The notes: generated from the sequence alone by a model not told the origin. A stretch of DNA of 64,000 nt from an uncultured Bacilli bacterium (GCA_934149465.1 CAKPEZ010000002.1:102866-166865); one strand, 5' to 3'; counted from the stretch's first letter, positions 43,038 through 51,863 are shown. Numbers and translations: made by a program.

Positions 43038-43066
43038 TTGACAGAAAGTAAGAATTTTGCTATACT
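43038..43066 (+). promoter_or_regulatory. strong sigma-A promoter of queA
   Basis: TTGACA, 17 bases, TATACT: eleven of twelve consensus positions. Confidence 0.9.
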
Positions 43067-43102
43067 AAAAAACGATTTTTATAAAAAGGGAGTAGCAGAA
43101 AA

Positions 43103-44125
43103 ATGAAAACAGATGATTTTGATTTTTACTTACCAGAAGAGTTAATCGCGCAAACGCCTCTTCTAAAAAGAGATTCTTCTAAAATGATGGTTTTAGATCG
43201 AAAAACACGTACTAGAAGTGATCATGTATTTACGGATATTATTGATTATTTAGAAGAAGGAGATACCTTAGTATTAAATGATACTAAAGTACTCCCAGCT
43301 CGTCTTCATGGAATAAAAGAAGATACTAAAGCTCATATTGAAATATTACTTTTAAAAGAAGAGGATGCTGATACTTGGCAGTGTTTAGTAAAACCAGCTA
43401 AAAGAATAGATGTTGGAACAAGAATAATCTTTAGTGATGAATTAAGTGCTAGATGCTTAGAAGTAAGAGAAGAAGGAATTAGAATATTAAAATTAGAATA
43501 TACTAAAATATTATATGAGATATTAGATAAATTAGGAGAAATGCCTTTACCTCCATATATAAAATCTCATCTAGAAGATAAAGATAGGTATCAAACAGTA
43601 TATGCTAAAAATGAAGGAAGTGCGGCTGCGCCAACAGCAGGATTACACTTTACTAAAACGCTTCTTTCTAAAATAAAAGAAAAAGGCGTAAATATTTGCT
43701 ATGTAACTTTGCATGTTGGACTTGGTACTTTTAGACCAGTTAATGTAGAAGATGTAACTAAACATAAAATGCACAGTGAATATTATATTATGACTAAAGA
43801 AACAGCAGATATCTTAAATAATACTAGAAAAAATGGGAAGAAAATTATCAGCGTTGGTACTACTTCAACAAGAACTTTAGAAACAATTATGAAGAAATAT
43901 CATACTTTTAAAGAATGTAGTGGTTGGACAGATATTTTTATCTATCCTGGATATAAGTTTGAAGGAATAGATGCTTTAATTACGAACTTCCATTTACCAA
44001 AATCAACTTTAATTATGTTAGTAAGTGCTTTTGCTGATAAAGATTTTATCTTAGATAGCTATAAAGATGCGGTTAATAAGAAATATCGTTTCTTCTCGTT
44101 TGGTGATTGTATGTTAATAAAATAA
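43103..44125 (+). CDS. queA: tRNA preQ1 ribosyltransferase-isomerase QueA
   Basis: This 340-residue enzyme moves the ribosyl group of S-adenosylmethionine to preQ1 in tRNA to give epoxyqueuosine. FDFYLPEELIAQTP at the start, LVLNDTKVLPARLHG near 56, EGSAAAPTAGLHFT near 172 and TLHVGLGTFRPV near 202 are family signatures; NFHLPKSTLIMLVSAFA near 294 closes it. No tgt or other queuosine gene is adjacent, and the short leader shows no preQ1 riboswitch. Confidence 0.97.
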   Translation: MKTDDFDFYLPEELIAQTPLLKRDSSKMMVLDRKTRTRSDHVFTDIIDYLEEGDTLVLNDTKVLPARLHGIKEDTKAHIEILLLKEEDADTWQCLVKPAKRIDVGTRIIFSDELSARCLEVREEGIRILKLEYTKILYEILDKLGEMPLPPYIKSHLEDKDRYQTVYAKNEGSAAAPTAGLHFTKTLLSKIKEKGVNICYVTLHVGLGTFRPVNVEDVTKHKMHSEYYIMTKETADILNNTRKNGKKIISVGTTSTRTLETIMKKYHTFKECSGWTDIFIYPGYKFEGIDALITNFHLPKSTLIMLVSAFADKDFILDSYKDAVNKKYRFFSFGDCMLIK

Positions 44126-44141
44126 CGAGAATTACGTTATT
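44121..44141 (+). terminator. weak hairpin after queA
   Basis: AATAACG pairs with CGTTATT around AGAATTA, but only an A/T mix follows, so termination is uncertain. The 5' arm includes the queA stop. Confidence 0.35.
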
Positions 44142-44213
44142 ACGACAAAATTAACTAAAAAAAAAGGAAAATGAAATTTTTTGTAGAATATTAAATTAGG
44201 GGATGATTTTATT

Positions 44214-45947
44214 ATGAGGACGATTACTAACGAACTTATTAATGAAATTAGAAATAAAACGGATATCGTTAACGTAATATCAAATTATTTACCACTAACC
44301 AAAAGAGGCAAAAATTACTTTGGCGTTTGCCCATTTCATGACGATCATTCTCCTAGTATGAGTGTTAGCTCTGAAAAGCAAATATATACATGCTTTTCAT
44401 GCGGAGCTTCTGGTAATGTCTTTACTTTTGTTTCCGAGTATGAGCATATCTCATTTATTGAAGCAGTAAAATTACTTGGAGAAAAGCTTGGATTAAGCCT
44501 TTCTAATGTCAAAGAAGAACACATTGATCCTAAATATGCTAACTATTATAAAATATATGACTTAGCAAGTAAATTTTATCAAAATAATATAAATACAGCT
44601 CTAGGAAAAGAAGCCTATGCTTATCTAGAGAAAAGACATTTTGATAAAGATACTATTAGAAAATTTGGAATAGGCTTATCAAGTAAAAATACTCCTCTTA
44701 CCACGTTATTATTAAAAAGTGGTTATGATAAAGAAACTCTTATTACCTTAGGACTTACTAATGATGGAGAAAATGATCTATTTATAAATAGAATTATGTT
44801 TCCTTTGTTTGATTTAAATGGACAAGTAGTAGGATTTAGTGGAAGAATTTACTTAACTAAAGATTCTAGTAAATATGTAAACTCTAAAGAATCACCAATC
44901 TTTAAAAAAGGAGAACTTCTCTATAATTACCATAATGTAAAAGAGCACTTAAAAAAAAGTGATACTCTAATTATTATGGAAGGATTTATGGATGTAATTA
45001 GAGCAAGTACTATTGGAATAGATAATTGTGTGGCATCTATGGGAACAGCAGTTACTAAAAATCAAGCTCTTCTTTTAAAGAAAAGTGCTAATAATATAGT
45101 TCTTTGCTTTGATGGAGATTCAGCTGGAGAAGATGCTACTATCTCTTGTGCAGAACTTCTCTTAAAAAATGGAGTAACTCCTAAAGTGGTTAGACTAGAA
45201 GAAGAGTTAGATCCTGATGAATATATTCTAAAATATGGAGAAGAAGCTTTTAAACAAAAAATAAATAATCCAATAAGTTTATTAGAATTTAAAATGAACT
45301 TATTAAAAAAAGATCATAAATTTAATGATTTAAAAGATATATCTAATTATGTAAATGAAGTAATAAAGAATTTACTTAATGAAAATGATGAAATTGTTAT
45401 TGATTTAACTTTAAAAAAAGTAAGCAGTGAATTTAATATTGATTATGAAATATTAAAAAATAAATATTTAGCTAGTAAGAATAATACTAAAAAAGAAGTA
45501 ATTATCTTAAAAGAAAATAAACAAATAACTAAAGATAAATATCTTCTTGCTTATCAAAGTATTATTAATTATATGCTAAAAAGTACAGAGGCAATTACAA
45601 TATATGAAAAGAAAGCTCCTTATTTACCTAATGATCTATTAAGATATCTTGCTAATGAAATAATATCTTATTATCATAAATACGGTACAATTAATGTAGC
45701 GGACTTTATTAGTTATATAGAAGATAATAATGAATTAAAACAAGCTTTAAAAGATGTATTAAAAGTAAATACTAATGATAATTTTGAAGAAGATGAAATA
45801 AATGATTATCTAAAAATTATCAATGAAGCTAATGTTAAATCTAAAATAAAAAGACTAGAAGAAGACTTAAAAAAAGAAACTGATCCTATCAAACAAGGTC
45901 ATATCTTGGATGAAATAAATCAAATTAAACTGATTTTAGGATCTTAA
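44214..45947 (+). CDS. dnaG: DNA primase DnaG
   Basis: This 577-residue primase makes RNA primers at the fork. The CHC2 zinc finger is CPFHDDHSPSMSV near 38 with CFSCGASGNVFTF near 61. The RNA polymerase core contains FGIGLSS, and the TOPRIM fold has IIMEGFMDVIRAS near 257 and CFDGDSAGEDA near 304. The C-terminal helical part should contact DnaB and is poorly conserved. It heads the macromolecular synthesis operon dnaG-rpoD-trmK, with a 12-base gap to rpoD. Confidence 0.97.
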   Translation: MRTITNELINEIRNKTDIVNVISNYLPLTKRGKNYFGVCPFHDDHSPSMSVSSEKQIYTCFSCGASGNVFTFVSEYEHISFIEAVKLLGEKLGLSLSNVKEEHIDPKYANYYKIYDLASKFYQNNINTALGKEAYAYLEKRHFDKDTIRKFGIGLSSKNTPLTTLLLKSGYDKETLITLGLTNDGENDLFINRIMFPLFDLNGQVVGFSGRIYLTKDSSKYVNSKESPIFKKGELLYNYHNVKEHLKKSDTLIIMEGFMDVIRASTIGIDNCVASMGTAVTKNQALLLKKSANNIVLCFDGDSAGEDATISCAELLLKNGVTPKVVRLEEELDPDEYILKYGEEAFKQKINNPISLLEFKMNLLKKDHKFNDLKDISNYVNEVIKNLLNENDEIVIDLTLKKVSSEFNIDYEILKNKYLASKNNTKKEVIILKENKQITKDKYLLAYQSIINYMLKSTEAITIYEKKAPYLPNDLLRYLANEIISYYHKYGTINVADFISYIEDNNELKQALKDVLKVNTNDNFEEDEINDYLKIINEANVKSKIKRLEEDLKKETDPIKQGHILDEINQIKLILGS

Positions 45948-45959
45948 GGAGGAAAAAGT

Positions 45960-47060
45960 ATGGTCGAAGAAATTAAAACTTTTGAAGAAAGAAAAAAAGC
46001 ACTTATCAAAAAAGGAAAAGCAGATGGCTTTATAACTTATGAAGAACTTGCTAGTGAATTAAAAGGACTTGATCTAGATAGCGATGCTCTAGATGAATTA
46101 TATAATTCTTTAATTGAAAATAATATTGAAATTGTTTCAGATGATGATGATATTGGAAACGATGACAATGATGATGATGATGGTAATTTAGAAAAACTTT
46201 TAGAAGATAATACAATTGCTAAAGAATTATCTATTAATGATCCAGTTAGAATGTATCTAAAAGAAATAGGTAAAATATCTCTATTATCTTTAGATGAAGA
46301 ATTAAAGTTATCCGAAAGAATAGTTAATGGTGATGAAGAAGCTAAAAATATATTAGCAGAATCTAATCTTCGTTTAGTAGTATCTATTGCTAAAAGATAC
46401 GTAGGAAGAGGAATGCTATTTCTTGATCTAATTCAAGAAGGTAATATTGGCTTAATGAAAGCAGTTGAAAAGTTTGATGCTGCTAAAGGATATAAATTTT
46501 CAACATATGCTACTTGGTGGATTAGACAAGCTATTACAAGAGCAATTGCCGATCAAGCAAGAACTATCAGAGTTCCTGTTCATATGGTTGAAACTATTAA
46601 TAAATTATCTCGTTTTCAACGACAATTAACTTTAGAATTAAATAGAGAACCTACTGATGAAGAACTTGCTAAAAAGATGAATACTACTCCTGATAAAATA
46701 AGAGAAATAGTTAAAATAGCGCAAGAACCTGTATCATTAGAAACTCCAATTGGTGAAGAAGATGATTCTCACTTAGGAGATTTTGTTAAGGATGAACGTA
46801 CTATGAGTCCTGAAGAATATACTACTCATGAAATACTAAAAGATAAAATTTCTGATGTATTATTAACTTTAACTGAAAGAGAAGAACAAGTATTACGTCT
46901 TCGTTTTGGACTTGATGATGGTTGTTGTAAGACCTTAGAAGAAGTAGGCCAAATGTTTGGTGTAACAAGAGAAAGAATTAGACAAATAGAAGCTAAAGCC
47001 CTAAGAAAATTACGTCATCCATCACGTTCTCGTCAATTAAAGGATTTCCTTAATGATTAA
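45960..47060 (+). CDS. rpoD: primary sigma factor RpoD/SigA
   Basis: This 366-residue protein is the housekeeping sigma factor. A short region 1.1 and a run of Asp (about 60-78) are followed by region 1.2 NDPVRMYLKEIG and region 2 with DLIQEGNIGLMKAVEKFD and FSTYATWWIRQAITRAI near 180-196. Region 3 has RVPVHMVE and region 4 REEQVLRLRFGLDDG and VTRERIRQIEAKALRKLR. These match the TTGACA/TATAAT promoters seen through the window. It overlaps trmK by eight bases. Confidence 0.98.
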   Translation: MVEEIKTFEERKKALIKKGKADGFITYEELASELKGLDLDSDALDELYNSLIENNIEIVSDDDDIGNDDNDDDDGNLEKLLEDNTIAKELSINDPVRMYLKEIGKISLLSLDEELKLSERIVNGDEEAKNILAESNLRLVVSIAKRYVGRGMLFLDLIQEGNIGLMKAVEKFDAAKGYKFSTYATWWIRQAITRAIADQARTIRVPVHMVETINKLSRFQRQLTLELNREPTDEELAKKMNTTPDKIREIVKIAQEPVSLETPIGEEDDSHLGDFVKDERTMSPEEYTTHEILKDKISDVLLTLTEREEQVLRLRFGLDDGCCKTLEEVGQMFGVTRERIRQIEAKALRKLRHPSRSRQLKDFLND

Positions 47061-47718
47061 TGTTAAATTATCTCCTAGATTAGAAGCAGTATCATCTTAT
47101 GTTAAAGATGATTCTAAAATAATAGATATTGGCTGTGATCATGCTTTTTTGGATATATATTTATATAAAAATAGAAATAATATTAAGATAATTGCATCTG
47201 ACGTTAATGAAAAAGCTCTGCAAAACGCTAAAGCTAATATTCATAAATATAACTTAGATAATAAGATAGATACTAGACTTGGTAGTGGTCTTACTGTTTT
47301 AAATGATGAAGATATAGATACTATTATTCTAGCCGGAATGGGTAGTTTTACGATGCTAAAGATCTTAAATCATGATCTTTTAAAAAAAACTTCTATTAAG
47401 CAAATAATAGTTCAAAGTAATACAGATTTATATCTTCTTAGAAAAGAAGTAATAAAAAAAGGCTTCTATATTAAGAATGAACAAGTAATAAAAGAAAATA
47501 ATCTATATTACGTAATAATTAATTTTGAACGTGGTAAAAGAAAATATTCTAAGAAAGAGTTATACTTAGGACCATGCTTAATAAAAGAAAACGCTCCTAT
47601 CTTTATTGAAAAGAAAACCAAAGAATTAAATAAATTAAAAACTATTTATAAGAAAATTCCTTGGTATCATATATTTCTTAAGATCAAAATAAAAAAATTA
47701 ATAAGATTGTACAAATAG
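47053..47718 (+). CDS. trmK: tRNA (adenine(22)-N1)-methyltransferase TrmK
   Basis: This 221-residue class I methyltransferase starts KLSPRLEAVSSYV and has the SAM motif DIGCDHAFLDIYL near 23-35, SDVNEKALQNAKAN near 52 and AGMGSFTMLKIL near 95. TrmK methylates A22 in bacterial tRNA. Position directly after rpoD is conserved in Firmicutes. Confidence 0.92.
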   Translation: MINVKLSPRLEAVSSYVKDDSKIIDIGCDHAFLDIYLYKNRNNIKIIASDVNEKALQNAKANIHKYNLDNKIDTRLGSGLTVLNDEDIDTIILAGMGSFTMLKILNHDLLKKTSIKQIIVQSNTDLYLLRKEVIKKGFYIKNEQVIKENNLYYVIINFERGKRKYSKKELYLGPCLIKENAPIFIEKKTKELNKLKTIYKKIPWYHIFLKIKIKKLIRLYK

Positions 47719-47734
47719 TCTTATTAATTTTTTT
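47696..47734 (+). terminator. intrinsic terminator of dnaG-rpoD-trmK
   Basis: AATTAATAAGA pairs with TCTTATTAATT around a 12-base loop, then T7. The 5' arm is inside the last trmK codons. Confidence 0.85.
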
Positions 47735-47763
47735 ATTTTTATATTTTAATCTAAATATTTCTA

Positions 47764-47772
47764 TGTTATAAT
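47764..47772 (+). promoter_or_regulatory. extended -10 promoter of the large surface protein
   Basis: TGTTATAAT, 29 bases before the start codon at 47802. Confidence 0.55.
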
Positions 47773-47801
47773 TATATTAAAGTAAGAAAGTAGGGAAAGA
47801 C

Positions 47802-49367
47802 ATGGAGAAGAAAAAAACATACATTATCTTAGGAATTATTACTTTAATAATAGTAGTTTTTGGAGTAACATTTGCTTGGGTTACCTGGAAAAGTGCAGAT
47901 AATACCAACATAAATCTTACAGTAAATGGCTTAGATATTAAATCAACAGATATCGATATTACAGGAAATAATATTATGCCTGTCTTAGATAAAGAAAATG
48001 GAATAGTAGAAGATTTTACCGTAAAATCTAATACTGATACTGGAAATACTCCAGTATGTGCAGATTTTACTTTAACACTAACTTTATTACCAGATGGATT
48101 AAAAGATCCAAGTTTTAAATATGATATCTATAATGGTTCTACTTTAGTAGGAAGAGGAAGCTTTGAAAACTATAATCAAGGTGATGTTATTACAATTGCA
48201 AGTGGTCAAAGCATTACAACAACAGAATCTAAATATAAAATATACGTCTATCTAGATGGTAACATGGATAATCCAATTACAGTTACTAAACAAACATTCT
48301 TATTCCATCTAAAAATAACAGCTAGCCAGCAAGAAGGAGCATGTACTCCAAGTGAGATAAAAGAACCATCTTTTGCTGATGATATTATAGAAAAATATAA
48401 TAATAACAAAGATGCTACTCCAGTAAAAAATAATAATGTTGATTATTACTATGCTTCAAGTGAATCTTTAATGCAAGATAAAGCAGGTAATATTAGATAT
48501 TATGGAGCAAATCCAAATAATTATATTTACTTTAACTGTGATGATTATTCTAATCAAACAGCAGATACTTGTGAAGTATGGCGTATTATTGGAGTATTTG
48601 ATGGTAAGATCAAACTAATTCGTAATAGTCTAATAGGTAAATATTCTTGGGATACATCAGCAAGTACAGTAAACTCTGGAAAAGGATATAATCAGTGGGG
48701 AGAAAACGGTGATTATAAGGGAGCAGACTTAATGAAGCTTTTAAATCCAGGATATTCTGATAATACTGATTTAAATAAAAGTGGAACATCAATAAAAGTA
48801 AATAATAGTTTATATTACAATGCTGGATCAGGAACTTGTTATAGTGGCAAAAGTAATGCGACGACGACATGTGACTTTACTAAGACAGGCTTAAAAAACG
48901 ATCAAACAAGAAATTTAATTTCTAAGACATTATATTATCTAGGAGGAAATAATAATTCTTCGGTATATTCAGATCAAATGTATGAATACGAAAGAGGAAC
49001 AGAACTAGGGGGTAGTCCTTATGCTTCTTCTACTTGGGAAGGATATATTGCTCTTCCATATGCAAGTGATTATGGATATGCCGCCGACTTTAATAGTTGT
49101 ACACAAATTTTAAATAATTATAGTGATACTTCTTGTACAAGCACCAACTGGATGAAATCAGTTCTAACTAGTATGGGTTGGTTATTATCGCCTTATTCTG
49201 TCTATTCTGACACTGCGTGGGTTGTGTATTTCTATGGGTATGTGAACGGCGACGCCGTGTATGTTGCTGATGGCGTTGCCCCGGTCCTTTATCTAGAATC
49301 TAATGCGAATATAGATGGAGCAACAACTGGTACTAGTGATAATCCATATAAACTTATAGTAAGTTAA
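47802..49367 (+). CDS. large SipW-type surface protein with a probable hypervariable C-terminal domain
   Basis: This 521-residue protein has an N-terminal hydrophobic segment ending GVTFAWVTWKS (about 22-32), closely like the proteins at 35852 and 38968. A beta module with KIYVYLDGNMDNP (about residue 148) follows. From about 210 a large aromatic-, Gly- and Cys-containing domain includes YIYFNCDDY, VWRIIGVFDGKIKLIRN, MKLLNPGY and LYYNAGSGTCYSG. It ends APVLYLESNANIDG. The domain resembles the FISUMP/C-type-lectin-like display domains used by diversity-generating retroelements. Residues 470-496 are encoded by a GC-rich, A-poor block unlike the rest of the gene. Surface ligand binding is inferred. 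No reverse transcriptase is nearby. Confidence 0.72.
   Translation: MEKKKTYIILGIITLIIVVFGVTFAWVTWKSADNTNINLTVNGLDIKSTDIDITGNNIMPVLDKENGIVEDFTVKSNTDTGNTPVCADFTLTLTLLPDGLKDPSFKYDIYNGSTLVGRGSFENYNQGDVITIASGQSITTTESKYKIYVYLDGNMDNPITVTKQTFLFHLKITASQQEGACTPSEIKEPSFADDIIEKYNNNKDATPVKNNNVDYYYASSESLMQDKAGNIRYYGANPNNYIYFNCDDYSNQTADTCEVWRIIGVFDGKIKLIRNSLIGKYSWDTSASTVNSGKGYNQWGENGDYKGADLMKLLNPGYSDNTDLNKSGTSIKVNNSLYYNAGSGTCYSGKSNATTTCDFTKTGLKNDQTRNLISKTLYYLGGNNNSSVYSDQMYEYERGTELGGSPYASSTWEGYIALPYASDYGYAADFNSCTQILNNYSDTSCTSTNWMKSVLTSMGWLLSPYSVYSDTAWVVYFYGYVNGDAVYVADGVAPVLYLESNANIDGATTGTSDNPYKLIVS
49209..49289 (+). other. candidate DGR variable region (VR)
   Basis: By hand count, these 27 codons hold 45 G/C of 81 bases (about 56%) and only 10 A (about 12%), in a gene that is otherwise A-rich. 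The codons (TGG, GTG, GGG, AAC, GGC, GAC, GCC and others) suggest replacement of template adenines, mostly at codon positions one and two. The block ends GGCGTTGCCCCGGTC, a GC-rich stretch where an initiation-of-homing site would be expected. It encodes residues just before the conserved tail PVLYL. No matching template repeat is present in the window. Confidence 0.55.
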
Positions 49368-49383
49368 AGCCTATTAAGAATTA

Positions 49384-49414
49384 AACTGTATCTTAAATAA
49401 AGATGCAGTTTTTT
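49384..49414 (+). terminator. intrinsic terminator
   Basis: AACTGTATCTT pairs with AAGATGCAGTT (one G-T) around AAATA, then T. Confidence 0.85.
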
Positions 49415-49457
49415 GATTAATTTTGTTAATTATAATAAAGAATTTTACTTAAAAAGC

Positions 49458-49486
49458 TTTACAAATTCCTTTATTTAATATATGCT
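49458..49486 (+). promoter_or_regulatory. possible promoter before the 49507 gene
   Basis: TTTACA, 17 bases, TATGCT. It lies 20 bases before the start codon. Confidence 0.4.
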
Positions 49487-49506
49487 TAATATAAGGTAGT
49501 GATAAT

Positions 49507-49884
49507 ATGATTGAGACACAAACAATTGATATTAGACAAGTTCAAAAGATCTTAAATAATTGTCCTAATTATGACGAAATAGTTAATTATGAATACCAAG
49601 AAGGAGATTTACTTTCATCATCACTAATAGACTGGTATAGGGATTTAGTTTTCTCTGCTGATGGAGATGATGAACGTCAATTAAAAATAATTAATGTAGT
49701 AGATCGCAGTTTATCTATGTATATTACAGATAGTCGTTATAAAAGAGGATTAAAGCAAGTATTATCTAGTGAAGAAGTAAATGATCATAGCTTAATGAAA
49801 CAAATTATAAAGAAGATTATATCTTTTACTGCCTATTATGAAAAAAGAGAAGTTTTTGATACTGTTAATTCTAAGTGGATCTAA
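49507..49884 (+). CDS. hypothetical protein, 125 residues
   Basis: This soluble-looking protein starts MIETQTIDIRQVQKILNNCP and is rich in acidic and aromatic residues, with a YRDLVFSADGDDERQLKI segment and a helical C-terminus. No family, signal or metal motif is recognised. A weak AAGGTAGTGATA ribosome site precedes the ATG. It is 20 bases upstream of the pgsA-like gene and probably shares its transcript. Confidence 0.6.
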   Translation: MIETQTIDIRQVQKILNNCPNYDEIVNYEYQEGDLLSSSLIDWYRDLVFSADGDDERQLKIINVVDRSLSMYITDSRYKRGLKQVLSSEEVNDHSLMKQIIKKIISFTAYYEKREVFDTVNSKWI

Positions 49885-49904
49885 CTTATTAAGGAGAAGA
49901 TAAT

Positions 49905-50558
49905 TTGAAGAAGAATATACCAAATATATTAACAATAGTAAGAATAATCTCCTCATTAATAGCGCCTTATTTCTTAGTAAAAGATAATTTTTTAATCGCA
50001 TTTGCTTTATATACTATATCAGATATTACTGATTATTTAGATGGCTATTTTGCTAGAAAGTTTAATGCATTTACATCCTTAGGACAAATATTAGATCCTA
50101 TTTCGGATAAAATACTAGCACTTGGAATATTAGGATCGGGCGTTTATTTGGGTAATTATTTATTACTTCTTTTATTGCCGTTTGAACTTATAATTAGTCT
50201 TATTTGTGGTATTAGCAAATATAAGGGATTAAATCCTTATTCAGAGAGAGTAGGCAAAATAAAAACAGCATTTCTTTTTGTAACAGTATTATTAGGATTA
50301 TTAGTAAATTATTTTCCTAGTATAAAAATTATCTTTATTATTTTTCTTATTTTAAGTATTAGACTAGAAGAACAATCTATGATACAATATATAAATCAAT
50401 ATAATTATAAAAAGAACTTATTGAAAGAAAAAAATATTATAGAAGATTCTTTAGAAAGATCTAAAGAACTATCTGTTAATAAGAATGAAAATATTATTAA
50501 GGAAACACTTAAATATTTATTTATTAATATAAAATTAGAAGGGAAGAATATAAAATGA
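49905..50558 (+). CDS. pgsA: CDP-alcohol phosphatidyltransferase, probably phosphatidylglycerophosphate synthase
   Basis: This 217-residue membrane enzyme begins NIPNILTIVRII, typical of PgsA. It has the family signature D-x2-D-G-x2-A-R-x8-G-x3-D-x3-D seen as DYLDGYFARK followed by SLGQILDPISDK near 43-66. PgsA uses CDP-diacylglycerol (from CdsA) and glycerol 3-phosphate. About 55 charged residues follow the last helix, longer than most PgsA. The TTG start follows AAGGAGAAG. Cardiolipin synthase or another CDP-alcohol transferase is the main alternative. Confidence 0.85.
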   Translation: MKKNIPNILTIVRIISSLIAPYFLVKDNFLIAFALYTISDITDYLDGYFARKFNAFTSLGQILDPISDKILALGILGSGVYLGNYLLLLLLPFELIISLICGISKYKGLNPYSERVGKIKTAFLFVTVLLGLLVNYFPSIKIIFIIFLILSIRLEEQSMIQYINQYNYKKNLLKEKNIIEDSLERSKELSVNKNENIIKETLKYLFINIKLEGKNIK

Positions 50559-51286
50559 ATAATCAAATAGAAAAGAATGTTCCAGATAATAAAGATTTTA
50601 ATGTTGAAATGTATCGTAATGAAAATGATGTTACTAAGAAGTTTAATAGTAAGATATTACTAGGAATAATTATTGTTCTTAGTATAATAATAGTAATATT
50701 AATTTTTATAAAGGCTCGTCCTTGTACTATTACTAATCAAGAAGAAATTAATAAATGTAATGATCAAACTAAGCTTTTAGAAGAAGAAAGAATTGCTCTT
50801 GCAAAGGATTTATATACGACTGCTAAAGATATAGTAGGAGATATTTATTTAAATACTGAAAGAATTTGTGGGCCTTTTATTTATGAATATAATAAGAAAG
50901 GCGAGATTATAAGTGCTTCTTTCTATAAAGCAGGAACTAGTAAATTTACTTCATATCAAGATTTTGCTAATTATATAAGAAGTAGATTTAGCTATGAACT
51001 AAGTAACACTTTATTAAATGCTAATACATTTAAAAGTGTTGATGGTCTTCTTTATTGTGCTAAAGCATCAAGAACAGCTAATAATAGATATATAGGACTT
51101 GACAGTATCTCTTTAGATACTGATCAAGATAATTTACTTACATTTACTTTAAAAGAAAAATATTTTGCTGAAGGAGAAGATACTGCTTGCTTAAGTGATT
51201 GTAATTATGACTATAAAGAAAATAAATTTGTTTTAGAATATTCAAATGCTCATTATTTAATTAAAGAATTTACTTTACCTTATTAG
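50555..51286 (+). CDS. hypothetical membrane-anchored protein
   Basis: This 243-residue protein has a cytoplasmic tail of about 33 residues, one strong membrane helix (about 34-53), and an outside region with paired cysteines (ARPCTITNQEEINKCN, ERICGPF, LLYCAKAS, TACLSDCNYD). No family is recognised. The even number of extracytoplasmic Cys suggests disulfides, unusual in this cysteine-poor gene set. Its ATG overlaps the pgsA stop (ATGA), so it is co-transcribed. Confidence 0.65.
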   Translation: MNNQIEKNVPDNKDFNVEMYRNENDVTKKFNSKILLGIIIVLSIIIVILIFIKARPCTITNQEEINKCNDQTKLLEEERIALAKDLYTTAKDIVGDIYLNTERICGPFIYEYNKKGEIISASFYKAGTSKFTSYQDFANYIRSRFSYELSNTLLNANTFKSVDGLLYCAKASRTANNRYIGLDSISLDTDQDNLLTFTLKEKYFAEGEDTACLSDCNYDYKENKFVLEYSNAHYLIKEFTLPY

Positions 51287-51300
51287 TAAATTCTTTTTTT
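51263..51300 (+). terminator. intrinsic terminator of the pgsA operon
   Basis: AAAGAATTTACT pairs perfectly with AGTAAATTCTTT; the stop codon of the membrane-anchored protein is at the loop. T follows. Confidence 0.85.
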
Positions 51301-51347
51301 ACATATTTTTTTACTTTTGGTTAAAAATATGAATAAGGAGGAATTAG

Positions 51348-51863
51348 ATGAAAAAGAAATTAATATTTGGAATGCTTTTAGTATCTTTATTGTTTATTTT
51401 TACTGGGTGCACTGATTTAATGAATACTCCAACTAAGAGGGTAGAAGAATTATTTTCAAAGTATCAAACTTTAGATAAAGATATTACTAAAGAAATAGAT
51501 ACTTTGGTTAAAAGTGAAAATTTAACTGATGAAGAAGCTAATCGTTATCGTAATATTATAGAAAAACAATATAAAATGTTAGTATATAATGTTAAGGATG
51601 AAAAGATTGATGGAGATAATGCGACTGTTACTGTTCAAATAGAAGTACTAGATTATAAAAGCGCTATACAAAAAGTAGATCTTAATTATCAAGATGATAA
51701 CTATGATAAGGTTAAATATACCAAAGATAAGTTAGATGCCTTAGAACAAACTAAAGATAAAGTTACATATACTATTGAAGTTCCTTTAGTAAAGAAAGAT
51801 AAAAAATGGCAAGTAAGTAATCTTAGCAATGATGATCTAAAAAAGATTCAAGGTATGTATTAA
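51348..51863 (+). CDS. lipoprotein of unknown function
   Basis: This 171-residue protein has a lipoprotein signal with lipobox FTGC (Cys21). A helix-rich start (VEELFSKYQTLDKD) and a beta-rich end (ATVTVQIEVLDYKSA, VTYTIEVPLVKKDKKW) follow, resembling cystatin/NTF2-like lipoproteins (DUF4878 type). It is anchored to the outer membrane face. AAGGAGG precedes the ATG. A single-gene unit; no role can be assigned. Confidence 0.72.
   Translation: MKKKLIFGMLLVSLLFIFTGCTDLMNTPTKRVEELFSKYQTLDKDITKEIDTLVKSENLTDEEANRYRNIIEKQYKMLVYNVKDEKIDGDNATVTVQIEVLDYKSAIQKVDLNYQDDNYDKVKYTKDKLDALEQTKDKVTYTIEVPLVKKDKKWQVSNLSNDDLKKIQGMY

Noticed and set aside
43067..43102. preQ1 riboswitch before queA
   Set aside because: The leader is only about 30 bases, lacks a C-rich loop and stem, and shows no riboswitch consensus.
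46141..46185. GAT-rich run in rpoD as a microsatellite or frameshift hotspot
   Set aside because: It encodes an acidic linker between region 1.1 and 1.2, common in primary sigma factors, and the frame continues intact.
48610..48870. Minus-strand 86-codon frame inside the large surface protein gene
   Set aside because: No ribosome site, unusual composition, and lies wholly in an opposing conserved coding region; a shadow frame.
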